Shown one piece after another: positions 28,101 through 37,314 of a stretch of DNA of 64,000 nt. The position numbers and the translations under genes were made by a program. The stretch covers positions 1,922,001 through 1,986,000 of the forward strand of contig NZ_ARVX01000001.1 of NCBI RefSeq assembly GCF_000384375.1, read 5' to 3'. A model generated the notes under the pieces. It did not search any database and had not been told where the DNA came from. It saw nothing but the letters and a program-made list of their open reading frames with translations. Each line of letters begins with the position of its first letter. Position 1 is the stretch's first letter. The DNA comes from Methylotenera versatilis 79. Its GTDB lineage: Bacteria; Pseudomonadota; Gammaproteobacteria; Burkholderiales; Methylophilaceae.

Positions 28101-28315
28101 CTGGTTTCTATTGGCTGAGTGACTAGGCTTTCGACTAATTCTGCCGATAGGCCAGGCGATTCTGTTTGAATGATGATTTGCGTGGGTGAAAACTCAGGGA
28201 AAACATCTAAATTTGCTCTTTGTAAACTGTACAAACCATAGAAGACCATTAGGCTTGCGAGCCCAATAATCACGCCATAAAAGCGGATGGAAAAACGCAC
28301 CAATGCCGACATCAT
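25166..28315 (-). CDS. Heavy-metal-type RND efflux transporter (CzcA/CusA family)
   Basis: This 1049-aa inner-membrane pump has the RND plan: one N-terminal helix, a large periplasmic loop, a helix bundle (about residues 340-540), a second loop and a second bundle (about 860-1040). The proton-relay helix reads ALGEVVDDAIIDTENIFRRL, with two or three acidic residues. The N-terminal text ANLDVFPEFSPTQIIIQTESPGLSAELVE is typical of the metal-exporting HME subgroup. Substrate cannot be read from the sequence; divalent metals or Cu/Ag are usual. It is the last gene of a TolC-like, adaptor, pump operon. Confidence 0.9.
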   Translation of the reverse strand: MMSALVRFSIRFYGVIIGLASLMVFYGLYSLQRANLDVFPEFSPTQIIIQTESPGLSAELVESLVTQPIETSIAGTVGVADLRSQSIPGLSIVTVIFDEDAGTNTEAIYRNRQAVAERLNTLTNQIPKGITPNITPLTSSASTVLGFGVTSKTRSLMELRTIVDWTITPHLLAIPGVADVNVFGGEVRQFQVLIDPAKLVRYQININDVLLAAQKATGVSGAGYIQNNNQRLIVNTEGQATNAATLAKATLLHKNGHTIHLGDIGRVVEGAAPSISAAAINQETGVYLSVQGQLGANTHAVTLAIEAALQELKPTLAAEQVVLHEGLFRPANFIETAIDGVRTDILIGSVLVIAVLFLFLFNVRTAFISATAIPLSLLTAIVVLHYFNIGLNIMVLGGLAIALGEVVDDAIIDTENIFRRLRENRLLANPQPIAKVVYHASMEVRSSVVYATVIVALVFMPLLTLGGVAGKLFAPLGFAYIAAIMASLVVALTLTPALCYLMLGNAELSAEDSPMIKTIKRGYIKLLYKIEKQYKVILALSFVLIALGLGILPLFKSQFIPALHEGHFIMHMTAVPGTSETESLRLGKQVAKVIGEIPGVKSVTQWVGRAQNGADTFGTHYSEFEIEIGTLSGEEQDRILADIREELAGDATDEDNDGKAEIGFVGVNFAINTFLTERIEETISGYAASVVINIYGNDLDALDRDAQKVASVVSSIKGAEDVLVQSPPGTPQAVIRLRPDALSRWGLQPVDVLDMIRTAYESVPIGQIYLGSRVVGLSVVLEDEARDDIGDIGNIPLFNPDGKLLHLKDIAFISQENGRSKILHAGAKRIQTVTTNVQGRDIESFTKDLKNHLKNDVNLNVGNYLEFTGEAEANAKSREDLIVHSLFAGIAIFLMLYIAFGRLRNLLLTFANLPFALIGGVIAAMFTGGWLSLGSLVGFVTLFGITLRNSIMMVSHFQHLIDEENCVWTLETCIRGASERLPSVLMTALVTALGLLPLAIGSGQPGREIEGPMATIIVGGLVTSTILNLLILPAIMLHFGRFERKASFD

Positions 28316-28426
28316 GGCGATTTAGACTTTACTAAATTGAATAAGATTTTATTCGCTAAATAATGCGGATTTTTCGCGCGAGTTATTTCTAATTTTTTTT
28401 CTGAAATGAAAGTTAATATGGGCATA

Positions 28427-29527
28427 TCAATCTTCATTTTCATTTTTAATCAGATACTTAAACTCTTCTGATAATAATAGTTGCGCACCGCTGACGACTA
28501 TTTCAGTTTCAGGTTCTATGCCTTGATTAAACCAACCTGCATCAATTTCAGTGTCTGTTGAAATCGGTTTTCGTACAAATAAGCTGGGTTTAGTTTGATC
28601 TGATTGCTTATTGTTAATAAGCTGCGGTTGTTTGAAATAAGCCCAAGGTTTGCCAGCATACCAAACCACCGCATTACTCGGAATAATGACGCCATTGCTC
28701 ACATCGTCAGCATCCGCTTGCACTTCAACATTCACACGCATGCCGATACGTAATGAGTCTGCAGGTGCACTGTAATAAAAAGTATTACCAAAACCATTAC
28801 TATCGCTAGTTGCCGCTGGCGATACATAAGTTGCTTTGATTTGTGAAGAAGATTCAGTTAATGGCGTGATATTAACTATGGAACCTTGCGCAGGCGCGGA
28901 TGTATTTAATGGCAAGCTAATTTGTATCAGTACATTATTTTTATTGAGTAAATTAGCCAAATTCGGTGGCAAATTTTCGCTGAAAGCGACTTTTGCTAAC
29001 GCTTTCCCCCAACGTAATTGCAAGTTGGTTTGTAAGTTTTTCAGCTGCAATTCAATTGCTGTGATATTGGCTGCATCGGCTTCCACTGCGGCCAGTGCTT
29101 CTTGTAGTGCCAAATCTGATACGTTTTTATCATCCGCATTCAAAATTTTAAGTCGTTGATATTGTTGATTCTTTTGTTGGCTTCCCACACGGGCTAGCTT
29201 TAGGTTGGATTGCAAGTTCAAATAAGTGGCTTTTCCATCGATTAGTTGATCAATGGCGACTACATTGCCAAAACTTTTAATCTCTCCTTGAAACGCTGTG
29301 CTGGCGACTTTAGCCGTTTCGATGCCACTATTGATTTGTGTCGCCAAAGGCAAGGTGACGGTATTAATGCCCTCAACCGTCGAAACGCGGCTGGGGCTTT
29401 CGATTTCATCTTCCTGATTAGCTTGATAGGCTTCAAACTCATCCTTACTATTAATAACCAGTGTCCAAAATAAGATGATAATTAATAAGGTTTGTACACC
29501 AATCACAATGATGAGTTTTTTATTCAT
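28427..29527 (-). CDS. Periplasmic adaptor of the RND exporter, atypical
   Basis: This 366-aa protein takes the position of a membrane-fusion adaptor. It is anchored by an N-terminal helix (residues 4-26). A helical hairpin (about 125-190) is followed by a beta-barrel-like part (VLIQISLPLN...GSIVNITPL) and a membrane-proximal end (VIIPSNAVVWYAGKPWAYFK, VVSGAQLLLSEEF). The two lipoyl half-motifs that normally flank the hairpin are not recognisable. Its ATG overlaps the stop of the outer-membrane gene by eight bases. Confidence 0.8.
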   Translation of the reverse strand: MNKKLIIVIGVQTLLIIILFWTLVINSKDEFEAYQANQEDEIESPSRVSTVEGINTVTLPLATQINSGIETAKVASTAFQGEIKSFGNVVAIDQLIDGKATYLNLQSNLKLARVGSQQKNQQYQRLKILNADDKNVSDLALQEALAAVEADAANITAIELQLKNLQTNLQLRWGKALAKVAFSENLPPNLANLLNKNNVLIQISLPLNTSAPAQGSIVNITPLTESSSQIKATYVSPAATSDSNGFGNTFYYSAPADSLRIGMRVNVEVQADADDVSNGVIIPSNAVVWYAGKPWAYFKQPQLINNKQSDQTKPSLFVRKPISTDTEIDAGWFNQGIEPETEIVVSGAQLLLSEEFKYLIKNENED

Positions 29528-30998
29528 TTTTTAACCCTATTTTTGCGTTAACTATTGCGTTTTTTTGCGTATCATCAATCGGCCGTTGCATTAAATCTTC
29601 AATCGCAATCATGGCTTTTAAACCATTAAACTTAAGCGTTAATAATTGTTGTTCGGCCAATAAATAATTTAATGATTGCTGAGTCACCGCCAAACGGTCG
29701 GTTAATCCGGCGTCTAATTGTTTTTGTAATTTACGCTGTTGATTAGCCTGATTTTCAAGCTGGGATTGTGTTTGCTGGATATTTTGCAAAGCCGTTGTCA
29801 ATTGCGCATAGGCTAAATTTAAATCACTGATAATATTGGTTTGTAATACTTCAAATTGAGCGCCTTCTATTTCACGTAATTGTGTCGCTTCCGCAATTAA
29901 GGTTTGATTTCTATTCAGCAGATTAAGCAAGTTGGAAAATCCCAGTGACCAAATACTATCGCCGAATTCAAAGAGAAAACCAGGTGTGAGATTAATATCA
30001 GGCGTTTGTTTGGCGACTTCTAATTTAATCTTTGCTTCTGCCGCTGCGTATTTGGCAAGGCTACGACGAATATCCAAACGGTTCAGCAGGGCGTATTGCT
30101 GGAATGTTTTAAATGGTTTTTGACCATTTAAATCTTGTTGGTTTAATTGGTCAGATTGTTGCGTTAATATCACGTCAACATCAATTGGTTTAATCGCCAT
30201 CGTATTCAATTGATCAAGACTCAAACCAGTATCTGCCGCCAAAGCCGCGCGAATTTCAATCAATTGCGTGGGCAAGGCATTCGCGACAATTTGAGTTCTT
30301 TGTTGAATTAACTTGGCATCATTCAGTGTCGAGCTATCAATCAAACCCAGAGCTAGGCGTTTTTCGAGCATATTAACAATGTCAGTATGCACTTTCAGCT
30401 GATGACTTAACTCTTGCTGTAAGGCAATATTTTCATGATAGGTCATTAAGTCTTTGGCAATTTGACTGCGTAATTGCCACGCGATCTCTGCAACGTCTAA
30501 CTCTGCAGCATCGCGCAAGTGTTGCGCCTCTTCAACTCTGATTGCCCGTTTGTTTGCAGTCTCAATCGGAATGTCTACGTTTAAACCATAAGACCAAGGA
30601 TCAATGTCACCATTGGCTCTATTGCTACGCGCCAAACTGCCATTTAAAGTGGGATTTTGTCGCTGATGCGCTGTATCGATGGCCGCATTTGCTAGGGCTA
30701 ATTGTGCCTTTGCGACATCTAATTTTGGGTTGAAATATAATGCAGCACTGGTCAGTTCGTTCAAGCCCCAAAGCTGCAAAGGCAAATCGGTCTGTGCATA
30801 ACCTTGCTGGATTAAATAAGCATTGAATGCTGCATTTGCAGGATTTTTATTCGAAATCTTAGCGTTAACTACTTGCGGATCAAGCGGCTTTGCAACATAT
30901 TTTTCTTTGGCACAACTGCTGATTAACCCACAAAAAATGCTCAAACTACAAATGGTTAACGCAATATTAGCGGCTTGTTTTTTTTGCGGGATTTTCAT
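29520..30998 (-). CDS. TolC-family outer-membrane efflux lipoprotein
   Basis: This protein of about 492 aa forms the outer-membrane channel of the exporter. A lipoprotein signal ending in LISSC (Cys as the lipidated residue) precedes two tandem TolC/OEP repeats with long coiled helices; typical segments are TSAALYFNPKLDVAKAQLALANA and RLDIRRSLAKYAAAEAKIKL. I prefer ATG 30998, giving MKIPQKK as the positively charged n-region, to ATG 31019. It is the first gene of the three-gene operon. Confidence 0.87.
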   Translation of the reverse strand: MKIPQKKQAANIALTICSLSIFCGLISSCAKEKYVAKPLDPQVVNAKISNKNPANAAFNAYLIQQGYAQTDLPLQLWGLNELTSAALYFNPKLDVAKAQLALANAAIDTAHQRQNPTLNGSLARSNRANGDIDPWSYGLNVDIPIETANKRAIRVEEAQHLRDAAELDVAEIAWQLRSQIAKDLMTYHENIALQQELSHQLKVHTDIVNMLEKRLALGLIDSSTLNDAKLIQQRTQIVANALPTQLIEIRAALAADTGLSLDQLNTMAIKPIDVDVILTQQSDQLNQQDLNGQKPFKTFQQYALLNRLDIRRSLAKYAAAEAKIKLEVAKQTPDINLTPGFLFEFGDSIWSLGFSNLLNLLNRNQTLIAEATQLREIEGAQFEVLQTNIISDLNLAYAQLTTALQNIQQTQSQLENQANQQRKLQKQLDAGLTDRLAVTQQSLNYLLAEQQLLTLKFNGLKAMIAIEDLMQRPIDDTQKNAIVNAKIGLKNE

Positions 30999-31074
30999 AG
31001 CAATGTAGAAATTAAGCATTAGGCTAAGCAGCTAATGATGCGTTTAATATTAATATCAATTTTGTGGATTTAGC

Positions 31075-31323
31075 CTAAGCATCAATGGTTGCATGCACCG
31101 CACCAAGCGCATCTTGTAACGTTTCTTCAGCTAATTTATTGATAGTTGTTGCCAGTAAATCTGCGGCTTCAACTGTGCGAATAGGCAAATCTTGCGTATT
31201 TAATTCGGCAATCAAACCAGTGGCTGCACCTGCGATAATTAACAGTGTTTCACGTTCTTTCATCAGTAATTCTAATTCCGAACGTAACATGTTATTTTCG
31301 GCAGATTGTTGTGTGTTTTGCAT
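31075..31323 (-). CDS. Small uncharacterised protein (82 aa)
   Basis: I do not recognise a family. The chain is largely helical in appearance: an N-terminal coiled-coil-like half (NMLRSELELLMKERETLLIIAG), a Gly/Ala turn, and a second helical half with AADLLATTINKLAEETLQDAL. No signal peptide or membrane segment is seen, and the protein is acidic. A GAGAGA ribosome-binding site lies upstream of the ATG. It lies 51 bases upstream of the TolC-like gene on the same strand and could be cotranscribed with the exporter. Confidence 0.55.
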   Translation of the reverse strand: MQNTQQSAENNMLRSELELLMKERETLLIIAGAATGLIAELNTQDLPIRTVEAADLLATTINKLAEETLQDALGAVHATIDA

Positions 31324-31513
31324 AAATCATTCTCTCTTTTAAATTCACTTATTATCTTGCAATCGGTCATGCTTGCTTGTCAATCAACTTAATTCATCAC
31401 AAAATAATATTTGTGCTGTAGTAGCGACTTTCTCTTATCAAATTGATTGATATTCAGATATAATACGCATCTTCATTGTTTAGGGATACTTAAACAGTGA
31501 ATCGGAATCACCT

Positions 31514-31598
31514 GCGAGAGTGGCGGAATTGGTAGACGCACTGGATTTAGGTTCCAGCGCCGTAAGGCGTGAGAGTTCGAGTCTCTCCTTTCGCACCA
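31514..31598 (+). tRNA. tRNA-Leu (anticodon TAG)
   Basis: The acceptor arms GCGAGAG and CTTTCGC pair with one G-T wobble. The D-arm (TGGCGGAATTGGTAGACGCA), the anticodon arm with TAG in the loop TTTAGGT, the long variable arm typical of class II tRNAs and the T-loop GTTCGAGTC follow. CCA is encoded. A TATAAT box lies at 31459-31464, without a clear -35. Confidence 0.97.
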
Positions 31599-31810
31599 GG
31601 TTTAATCAAACATGGAATTGAATCAAACCTGATTAAATCAAACACATGGTTATATCATCAGTTTCAATCCGTAACATTTCCAAAAGTGCTGTATTTTTAT
31701 TTGAATAGCGATTAACGATTAATATCGTCAAATATCGTTGTATTGCGCGGTAAAAATACAATACTATTCAACAAATCTTAAGTCTACAGCTCTAAAACTA
31801 CATTCACATC

Positions 31811-32965
31811 ATGTCTCGTCCAGCAATCGCACATATTCGATTAGATGCATTTAGGCACAATTACCGTGTCGCCAAACAATCGCATGCTGGCTTTGCGTTG
31901 GCGGTGATTAAAGCCAATGCTTATGGTCACGGCGCGGTGCAGTGCGCAAAAGCGATTGAGAATGAAGCGGATGGTTTTGCCGTTGCCAGTTTGGAAGAGG
32001 CTTTAACGTTGCGCCAAGCAGCTATTAAAAATCCAATTTTGTTGTTAGAGGGCTTTTTCGAAGCACAAGAACTGCCAGAAATTGTCGCTAATGATTTGTG
32101 GATTGTGGTGCATGCCAAATGGCAATTGAATCAATTATTAGCAGCCAAACTATCGAAGCCACTGCATGTCTGGCTTAAGTTGGATTCAGGCATGCATAGA
32201 GTTGGCTTATCTCCTGCCGAATATGTAAATGCTTTTGCGCGATTAGTTAACCATCAAAATATCGCAAAAATCGTTCATATGAGCCATTTTGCTAATGCCG
32301 ACGATTTAGCTTCGCCGCACACACAACAACAAGTTGCGGTTTTTCAGCAGACGATTAATCAATTGGCTTCCTCTCATTTATTAAGCAACGCAAACAATCA
32401 TTCTGTCGAAACCAGTTTGGCAAATTCTGCTGCTATCTTAGGTTGGCCGCAAGCGCAGGCAAATTGGTCGCGTCCAGGCATTATGCTGTACGGCGCGCAT
32501 CCATTAACGGCTAATGTGCAAAATCAAACGGAGTTAACACATTTGAAGCAGCAAAAAATATTGCGGCCCGTGATGCAGTTAACTTCTAAAATCATCTCAA
32601 TACGCACAATTAGCAAAGGTGAATCCATTGGTTATGGCAGTATTTTTACCGCACAGCGCGATACAAAAGTTGGCGTTGTCGCTTGCGGTTATGCCGATGG
32701 TTATCCAAGATTAGCAACAAGTGCAAACAAAGTCGGCGCGCCAGTAGCGGTTGATGGGAAAGTTACCCAGCTAATCGGTCGCGTCTCAATGGATATGTTA
32801 TTTGTCGATTTAACCGATATTCCAAATGCTGAAATTGGCAGTGATGTGGAATTATGGGGCGACCAAGTCGCTGCAAATGATGTGGCTAAATCAGCAAACA
32901 CGATTGCCTATGAATTGTTTTGCAATGTGAAACGCGTACAATTTCGTTATTCAGATAATGATTAA
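31811..32965 (+). CDS. alr: Alanine racemase
   Basis: This 384-aa PLP enzyme interconverts L- and D-alanine for peptidoglycan. The PLP lysine is K34 in LAVIKANAYGHG. The second catalytic residue (Tyr) is in ESIGYGSIFTA, and the barrel-domain motifs KLDSGMHRVGL and VSMDMLFVDLTD are present. Length is typical. It is preceded by an AT-rich region with the partial palindrome ACGAT-TAAT-ATCGT (31715-31728) and followed by ridA. Confidence 0.96.
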   Translation: MSRPAIAHIRLDAFRHNYRVAKQSHAGFALAVIKANAYGHGAVQCAKAIENEADGFAVASLEEALTLRQAAIKNPILLLEGFFEAQELPEIVANDLWIVVHAKWQLNQLLAAKLSKPLHVWLKLDSGMHRVGLSPAEYVNAFARLVNHQNIAKIVHMSHFANADDLASPHTQQQVAVFQQTINQLASSHLLSNANNHSVETSLANSAAILGWPQAQANWSRPGIMLYGAHPLTANVQNQTELTHLKQQKILRPVMQLTSKIISIRTISKGESIGYGSIFTAQRDTKVGVVACGYADGYPRLATSANKVGAPVAVDGKVTQLIGRVSMDMLFVDLTDIPNAEIGSDVELWGDQVAANDVAKSANTIAYELFCNVKRVQFRYSDND

Positions 32966-33047
32966 TTCAAATTATTGTAGATTCAAGAGTTAACATCAAA
33001 TAATATTAAAAAACATTAATTAGCAACATTATTGAAAAGGTTTTTAT

Positions 33048-33422
33048 ATGCAAATTATTCAAACACCCAACGCGCCAGCTGCTATCGGTCCTTATTCACA
33101 AGCGATTGTAGTAGGTGATTTATTGTTCACTTCAGGCCAAATCCCCTTGCGCGCAGATGGCACATTAAATGACGGCGATATTGCTGTGCAAACAACGCAA
33201 GTGCTAGCCAACTTAAAAGCCGTGATTGAAGCGGCTGGCGCAAATTTATCCAAAGTAGTGAAAACAACTGTTTTTCTAAAAAATTTGGACGACTTTGTTG
33301 CGATGAATAATGTCTACGCTGAAGCTTTTGGCGGTCACACACCTGCAAGGTCAACTGTGCAAGTCGCTAAATTGCCACGTAATGTTTTGGTGGAAATTGA
33401 AGCAATCGTATCGTTAACTTAG
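33048..33422 (+). CDS. ridA: RidA family enamine/imine deaminase
   Basis: This 124-aa protein of the RidA/YjgF family hydrolyses reactive 2-aminoacrylate and other enamines formed by PLP enzymes. Family motifs GPYSQAIVVGDLLFTSGQIPL, the trimer-interface VKTTVFLKNLDDF and the catalytic-Arg block TPARSTVQVAKLP are intact. It lies 82 bases after alr on the same strand, which fits its role in dealing with side products of PLP chemistry. Confidence 0.95.
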   Translation: MQIIQTPNAPAAIGPYSQAIVVGDLLFTSGQIPLRADGTLNDGDIAVQTTQVLANLKAVIEAAGANLSKVVKTTVFLKNLDDFVAMNNVYAEAFGGHTPARSTVQVAKLPRNVLVEIEAIVSLT

Positions 33423-33695
33423 CTTTAGTTATTGACGCATTCAAGCGGCTTAATCTGTTCGCTTAAATTTTAAAGCGTTTATTTCAAATCTAGGATGTGA
33501 TATATTTCAGTGTTGTTTTGAATGAGTCCATTTTGAATTATTCGAGTGGCTTATTTTCAAATTAAAACGAATTCGCATTAAACTAAACTAGGCATTAAAA
33601 ATTAAACAGGTTGTGCAAGTTACGACCTTTCAAACTGTTAACAATTAAATCGTCGCCTATCAATTATAGGCAACACTTACTACAGGAACTGCAAT

Positions 33696-35000
33696 ATGGC
33701 AGCATCGCTTGAAACAATCAGTAATTTAGAACGTCGTATCACGATTAAAGTGCCTTTGGCACCGCTTGAAGGCCAAATTAAACAACGCCTTACTCAAATT
33801 TCGCGCACAGCTAAATTTTCAGGCTTTAGGCCAGGTAAAGCGCCAATTGGTTTGGTGAATCAGCATTATGGCGATCAAGTACGCGATGAAGTGTATTCGC
33901 AAGCGGTAGAAACAAGTTTTGGCAACGCGGTTGAAGAAAATAAATTACGTGTTGCAGGCTTTCCGAATATTGAACACAAGCCATTCGCAGAAGCAGCAAC
34001 TGATTTTGAATACACCGCAACTTTTGAGGTGTTCCCAGAGGTTAAGTTAAACGACTTAAGCAAATTAAAAATCGAAAAACCAGCGCTAGAAGTAGCAGAA
34101 GCAGATGTTGAAAAAACATTGGAAGTTTTGGTTAAACAACGCGTTAGTTACGAACCTGTTAAACGCGCCGCAAAAAAAGGTGATCAAATCAATGTGATTT
34201 TGACCGCAAGTATTGATGGTGAGCAAGTAGAAAGCACTGGCGAAAAAGGTATTGATTTAGTGTTGGGCGAGGTTGGCCGAATTGCAGAGTTTGATGAAAA
34301 CTTAGCAGGCGGAAAAGCGGGTAGCGATAAAGCATTTGAGATTACTTATCCTGCAGGCCATAATCCTGCACAATTAGCTGGTAAAACAGTGAGTTACAAC
34401 GTGACTTACAACAGTGTTTCACAACCAGTATTGCCAAAAATTGATGCAGACTTTGCTAAAAGTTTAGGCATTGATGATGGCGATGTTAAAAAAATGCAGT
34501 CTGAAATCAAAGCCAGCTTAGAGCAAGAAGTTGAAAAACGCATCAAAGCGCGCACCAAAGTACAAGTGTTTCAAGCGTTAGTTGCAGATTCAAATATTGA
34601 AACGCCAAAAGCATTGGTGAATGCGGAAATTAATCGCATGATGCAACAAACTGCACAGAATTTACAACAGCGCGGCATGGATCCTAAAGCGATTCAATTA
34701 GAGCCAACGATGTTTGAGGAGCAAGCTAAACGTAGCACGGCTTTACGTTTGATTCTAAGTGAGTTGGTTAATACCAATAATTTACAAGCCAGCGCTGATC
34801 AAGTGCGTGCAATGGTAGATACCTTTGCGCTAAGCTTCGAAAAACCCACTGAGTTGGTTAGTTGGTATTATGCCGATGTAAAACGCTTAGACGAGCCAGC
34901 AGCTTTGGCGACAGAAGAAAATGTTGTCAATTGGGTGTTAGATAAAGCAAAAGTGACGACCAAAAAAATTAAATTTGATGAATTAATGGCTGGTCAGTAA
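33696..35000 (+). CDS. tig: Trigger factor
   Basis: This 434-aa ribosome-associated chaperone with peptidyl-prolyl isomerase activity has the ribosome-binding signature GFRPGKAP (residues 43-50), a central FKBP-like domain (about 155-245, with GDQINVILTASIDGE) and a long helical C-terminal domain. The leader carries a small hairpin, GCCTAT (33655-33660) with ATAGGC (33666-33671). It heads the tig-clpP-clpX-lon run typical of proteobacteria. Confidence 0.97.
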   Translation: MAASLETISNLERRITIKVPLAPLEGQIKQRLTQISRTAKFSGFRPGKAPIGLVNQHYGDQVRDEVYSQAVETSFGNAVEENKLRVAGFPNIEHKPFAEAATDFEYTATFEVFPEVKLNDLSKLKIEKPALEVAEADVEKTLEVLVKQRVSYEPVKRAAKKGDQINVILTASIDGEQVESTGEKGIDLVLGEVGRIAEFDENLAGGKAGSDKAFEITYPAGHNPAQLAGKTVSYNVTYNSVSQPVLPKIDADFAKSLGIDDGDVKKMQSEIKASLEQEVEKRIKARTKVQVFQALVADSNIETPKALVNAEINRMMQQTAQNLQQRGMDPKAIQLEPTMFEEQAKRSTALRLILSELVNTNNLQASADQVRAMVDTFALSFEKPTELVSWYYADVKRLDEPAALATEENVVNWVLDKAKVTTKKIKFDELMAGQ

Positions 35001-35036
35001 ATTTAATGCTGTAATCGCAGTCCAATTGACTGGTAA

Positions 35037-35693
35037 ATGTTATTAATTAATATGAGTGATATTAAAGTGAATATAAGCAATGGGTTAGAACCGCAAGGTT
35101 TAGGTTTGATTCCGATGGTAGTCGAGCAAAGTGGCCGTGGTGAACGTTCCTACGACATTTATTCACGTCTGCTAAAAGAGCGTGTGATTTTTTTGGTCGG
35201 TCCTGTCAATGATATGACGGCTAATTTGGTGGTTGCTCAATTATTGTTTTTGGAAGCTGAAAATCCAGATAAAGACATTTCACTTTACATTAACTCACCA
35301 GGCGGTTCAGTGACTGCAGGCATGTCGATTTATGACACTATGCAATTCATTAAACCAGACGTGAGCACACTTTGTATTGGTCAAGCGGCAAGTATGGGCG
35401 CATTTTTGTTGGCAGCTGGCGCAAAAGGTAAACGTTTTAGTTTGCCTAACTCACGCGTGATGATTCACCAACCGTCGGGCGGTTTCCAAGGTCAATCAAC
35501 AGATATTGAGATTCACGCTAAAGAAATTTTATATTTACGTGGTAAATTGAACGCGATATTAGCGCATCACACAGGTAAAACGGCTAAAGAAATTGATCGT
35601 GATACGGAGCGTGATAACTTCATGAGTGCAGAGCAATCTGTTGAATATGGCATGATTGATAAAGTAATCGAAGCACGTGCTGCCGTTGCATAA
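35037..35693 (+). CDS. clpP: ATP-dependent Clp protease proteolytic subunit
   Basis: ClpP is the serine-protease chamber that works with ClpX. With the start used here, the catalytic Ser is residue 119 in [11 protein letters not shown] and the His is residue 144 in [10 protein letters not shown]. The family blocks [20 protein letters not shown] and the C-terminal [18 protein letters not shown]-type region are present. ATG 35052 (MSDIK) is an alternative start. It begins 36 bases after tig and 65 bases before clpX. Confidence 0.96.
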   Translation: MLLINMSDIKVNISNGLEPQGLGLIPMVVEQSGRGERSYDIYSRLLKERVIFLVGPVNDMTANLVVAQLLFLEAENPDKDISLYINSPGGSVTAGMSIYDTMQFIKPDVSTLCIGQAASMGAFLLAAGAKGKRFSLPNSRVMIHQPSGGFQGQSTDIEIHAKEILYLRGKLNAILAHHTGKTAKEIDRDTERDNFMSAEQSVEYGMIDKVIEARAAVA

Positions 35694-35758
35694 TTTGCAG
35701 TCTTTAGAGTGTTAAGTTTTTTGGTCAGTATTTAAGTTTGTTGGTTTAAGGATGTTGC

Positions 35759-37072
35759 ATGGCGAATAAAGCCGAAAGTGAAAAATTATTGTATTGCTCT
35801 TTTTGCGGCAAAAGTCAGCATGAGGTTAAGAAACTCATCGCTGGGCCGTCTGTGTTTATTTGCGATGAATGCGTCGATTTATGCAATGACATCATCAAAG
35901 AAGAAGTACAAAGTTTAAGCGATATTAAATCGACGGATAAATCATTACCAACGCCGCAAGAAATTTGTGCGATTTTAGATCAGTACGTGATTGGTCAAAC
36001 GCAGGCTAAAAAGAATCTATCAGTCGCGGTTTATAACCATTACAAACGTCTTGGCCATAATCATATTTCGCAAAACACCAGTACTAAAAATGTCAGCCAA
36101 GATGATGTAGAGATTCAAAAAAGTAACATTTTACTGATTGGTCCAACAGGTTCTGGCAAAACATTATTAGCGCAATCTTTAGCGCGCATGTTAGATGTGC
36201 CTTTTGTCATGGCAGATGCAACTACATTAACTGAAGCTGGTTATGTGGGTGAAGATGTTGAAAACATCATGCAGAAATTATTGCAAAAGTGTGATTACGA
36301 TGTCGAAAAAGCGCAACGCGGTATCGTTTACATCGACGAAGTCGATAAGATTTCGCGCAAATCAGATAATCCGTCCATTACGCGCGATGTATCAGGTGAG
36401 GGCGTTCAACAAGCGCTGTTAAAGCTGATTGAAGGTACGATTGCTTCTGTTCCACCACAAGGTGGACGTAAACATCCTAATCAAGAATTTGTACAATTAG
36501 ATACCACGAATATCTTGTTTATTTGCGGTGGTGCATTTGATGGATTGGATAAAGTTATCCGCAGACGCTCTGAAAAAGGCGGCATTGGATTTGGCGCAGA
36601 AGTTAAAAGTAAAGATGATTTGCGTGAAGTCGGCGCTGTATTGCGTGATGTTGAGCCAGAAGACTTAATTAAATTTGGTCTAATTCCAGAGTTTATTGGC
36701 CGTTTGCCAGTAGTTGCAACATTGGAATCTTTGGATGAAGCAGCATTGATGACCATTTTGGTTGAGCCGAAAAATGCGCTGACTAAACAATATATCAAGT
36801 TGTTTAAAATGGAAGGCGTTGATTTGGAATTTAGAGAATCTGCGTTGTTGTTAATTGCTAAGAAAGCCTTAGAGCGTAAAACTGGCGCGCGTGGTTTGCG
36901 TTCTATTTTAGAGCATTCATTACTTGAAATAATGTACGATTTACCGTCTATCGACAACTTAAGTAAAGTGGTAATTGATGAAGGTACGATCAAAGGCGAG
37001 TCACAACCTTTGATGATTTTTCAAGACAAACCCAGTGTAGACGCACCAAAAAAAGCTGAATCTGCAAGTTAA
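35759..37072 (+). CDS. clpX: ATP-dependent Clp protease ATP-binding subunit ClpX
   Basis: This 437-aa AAA+ unfoldase delivers substrates to ClpP. The N-terminal zinc domain has the four cysteines in YCSFCGK and [10 protein letters not shown]. The AAA+ part has Walker [12 protein letters not shown], the pore loop and Walker B region GYVGEDVEN...[10 protein letters not shown], and the ClpP-contacting IGF-type loop seen as GIGFGAEV. A clear AAGGA ribosome-binding site precedes the ATG. Confidence 0.98.
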   Translation: MANKAESEKLLYCSFCGKSQHEVKKLIAGPSVFICDECVDLCNDIIKEEVQSLSDIKSTDKSLPTPQEICAILDQYVIGQTQAKKNLSVAVYNHYKRLGHNHISQNTSTKNVSQDDVEIQKSNILLIGPTGSGKTLLAQSLARMLDVPFVMADATTLTEAGYVGEDVENIMQKLLQKCDYDVEKAQRGIVYIDEVDKISRKSDNPSITRDVSGEGVQQALLKLIEGTIASVPPQGGRKHPNQEFVQLDTTNILFICGGAFDGLDKVIRRRSEKGGIGFGAEVKSKDDLREVGAVLRDVEPEDLIKFGLIPEFIGRLPVVATLESLDEAALMTILVEPKNALTKQYIKLFKMEGVDLEFRESALLLIAKKALERKTGARGLRSILEHSLLEIMYDLPSIDNLSKVVIDEGTIKGESQPLMIFQDKPSVDAPKKAESAS

Positions 37073-37178
37073 TCATCCTCAATTGTTTTTTTATTCTAAT
37101 CAAATGATTCTAATTAAACAGTGCTTTTGCAATTAAATCTGGTTGCAATTAAACCTCAGTCGTTTATAGTCATTATTC

Positions 37179-37258
37179 AATAATATCGTTAATTGAAGTT
37201 TAAATTAACGATATTATTTGATGCTAGCACTTGAACTATCAAAGTATGTTCCCAACTT
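37179..37258 (+). promoter_or_regulatory. 16-bp palindrome and heat-shock-like promoter upstream of lon
   Basis: A perfect 16-bp inverted repeat, AATAATATCGTTAATT (37179-37194) with AATTAACGATATTATT (37203-37218) around eight bases, is followed by CTTGAA (37230-37235), a 15-base spacer and CCCAACTT (37251-37258). The last two match the sigma-32 pattern CTTGAAA-N(11-16)-CCCCAT in part. lon is a classical heat-shock gene, which supports the reading. The palindrome has no T-run and is too AT-rich to be a usual terminator. Confidence 0.5.
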
Positions 37259-37314
37259 AATAGCATAGGACTTTGCCTATTTAGCACAGCGCCTATTTAC
37301 CTTGAAAGTATTTT

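Noticed and set aside
31324-31513. A strong promoter before tRNA-Leu
   Set aside because: Only a TATAAT at 31459-31464 is clear. The -35 position reads TATCAA, which is too poor to call a promoter pair.
36481-36993. A 170-codon open frame on the minus strand within clpX
   Set aside because: It lies antisense to the conserved AAA+ region of ClpX and shows no family motif.
37179-37218. The repeat before lon as a CIRCE (HrcA) element
   Set aside because: CIRCE reads TTAGCACTC-N9-GAGTGCTAA. This repeat has different sequence, 16-base arms and an eight-base centre.
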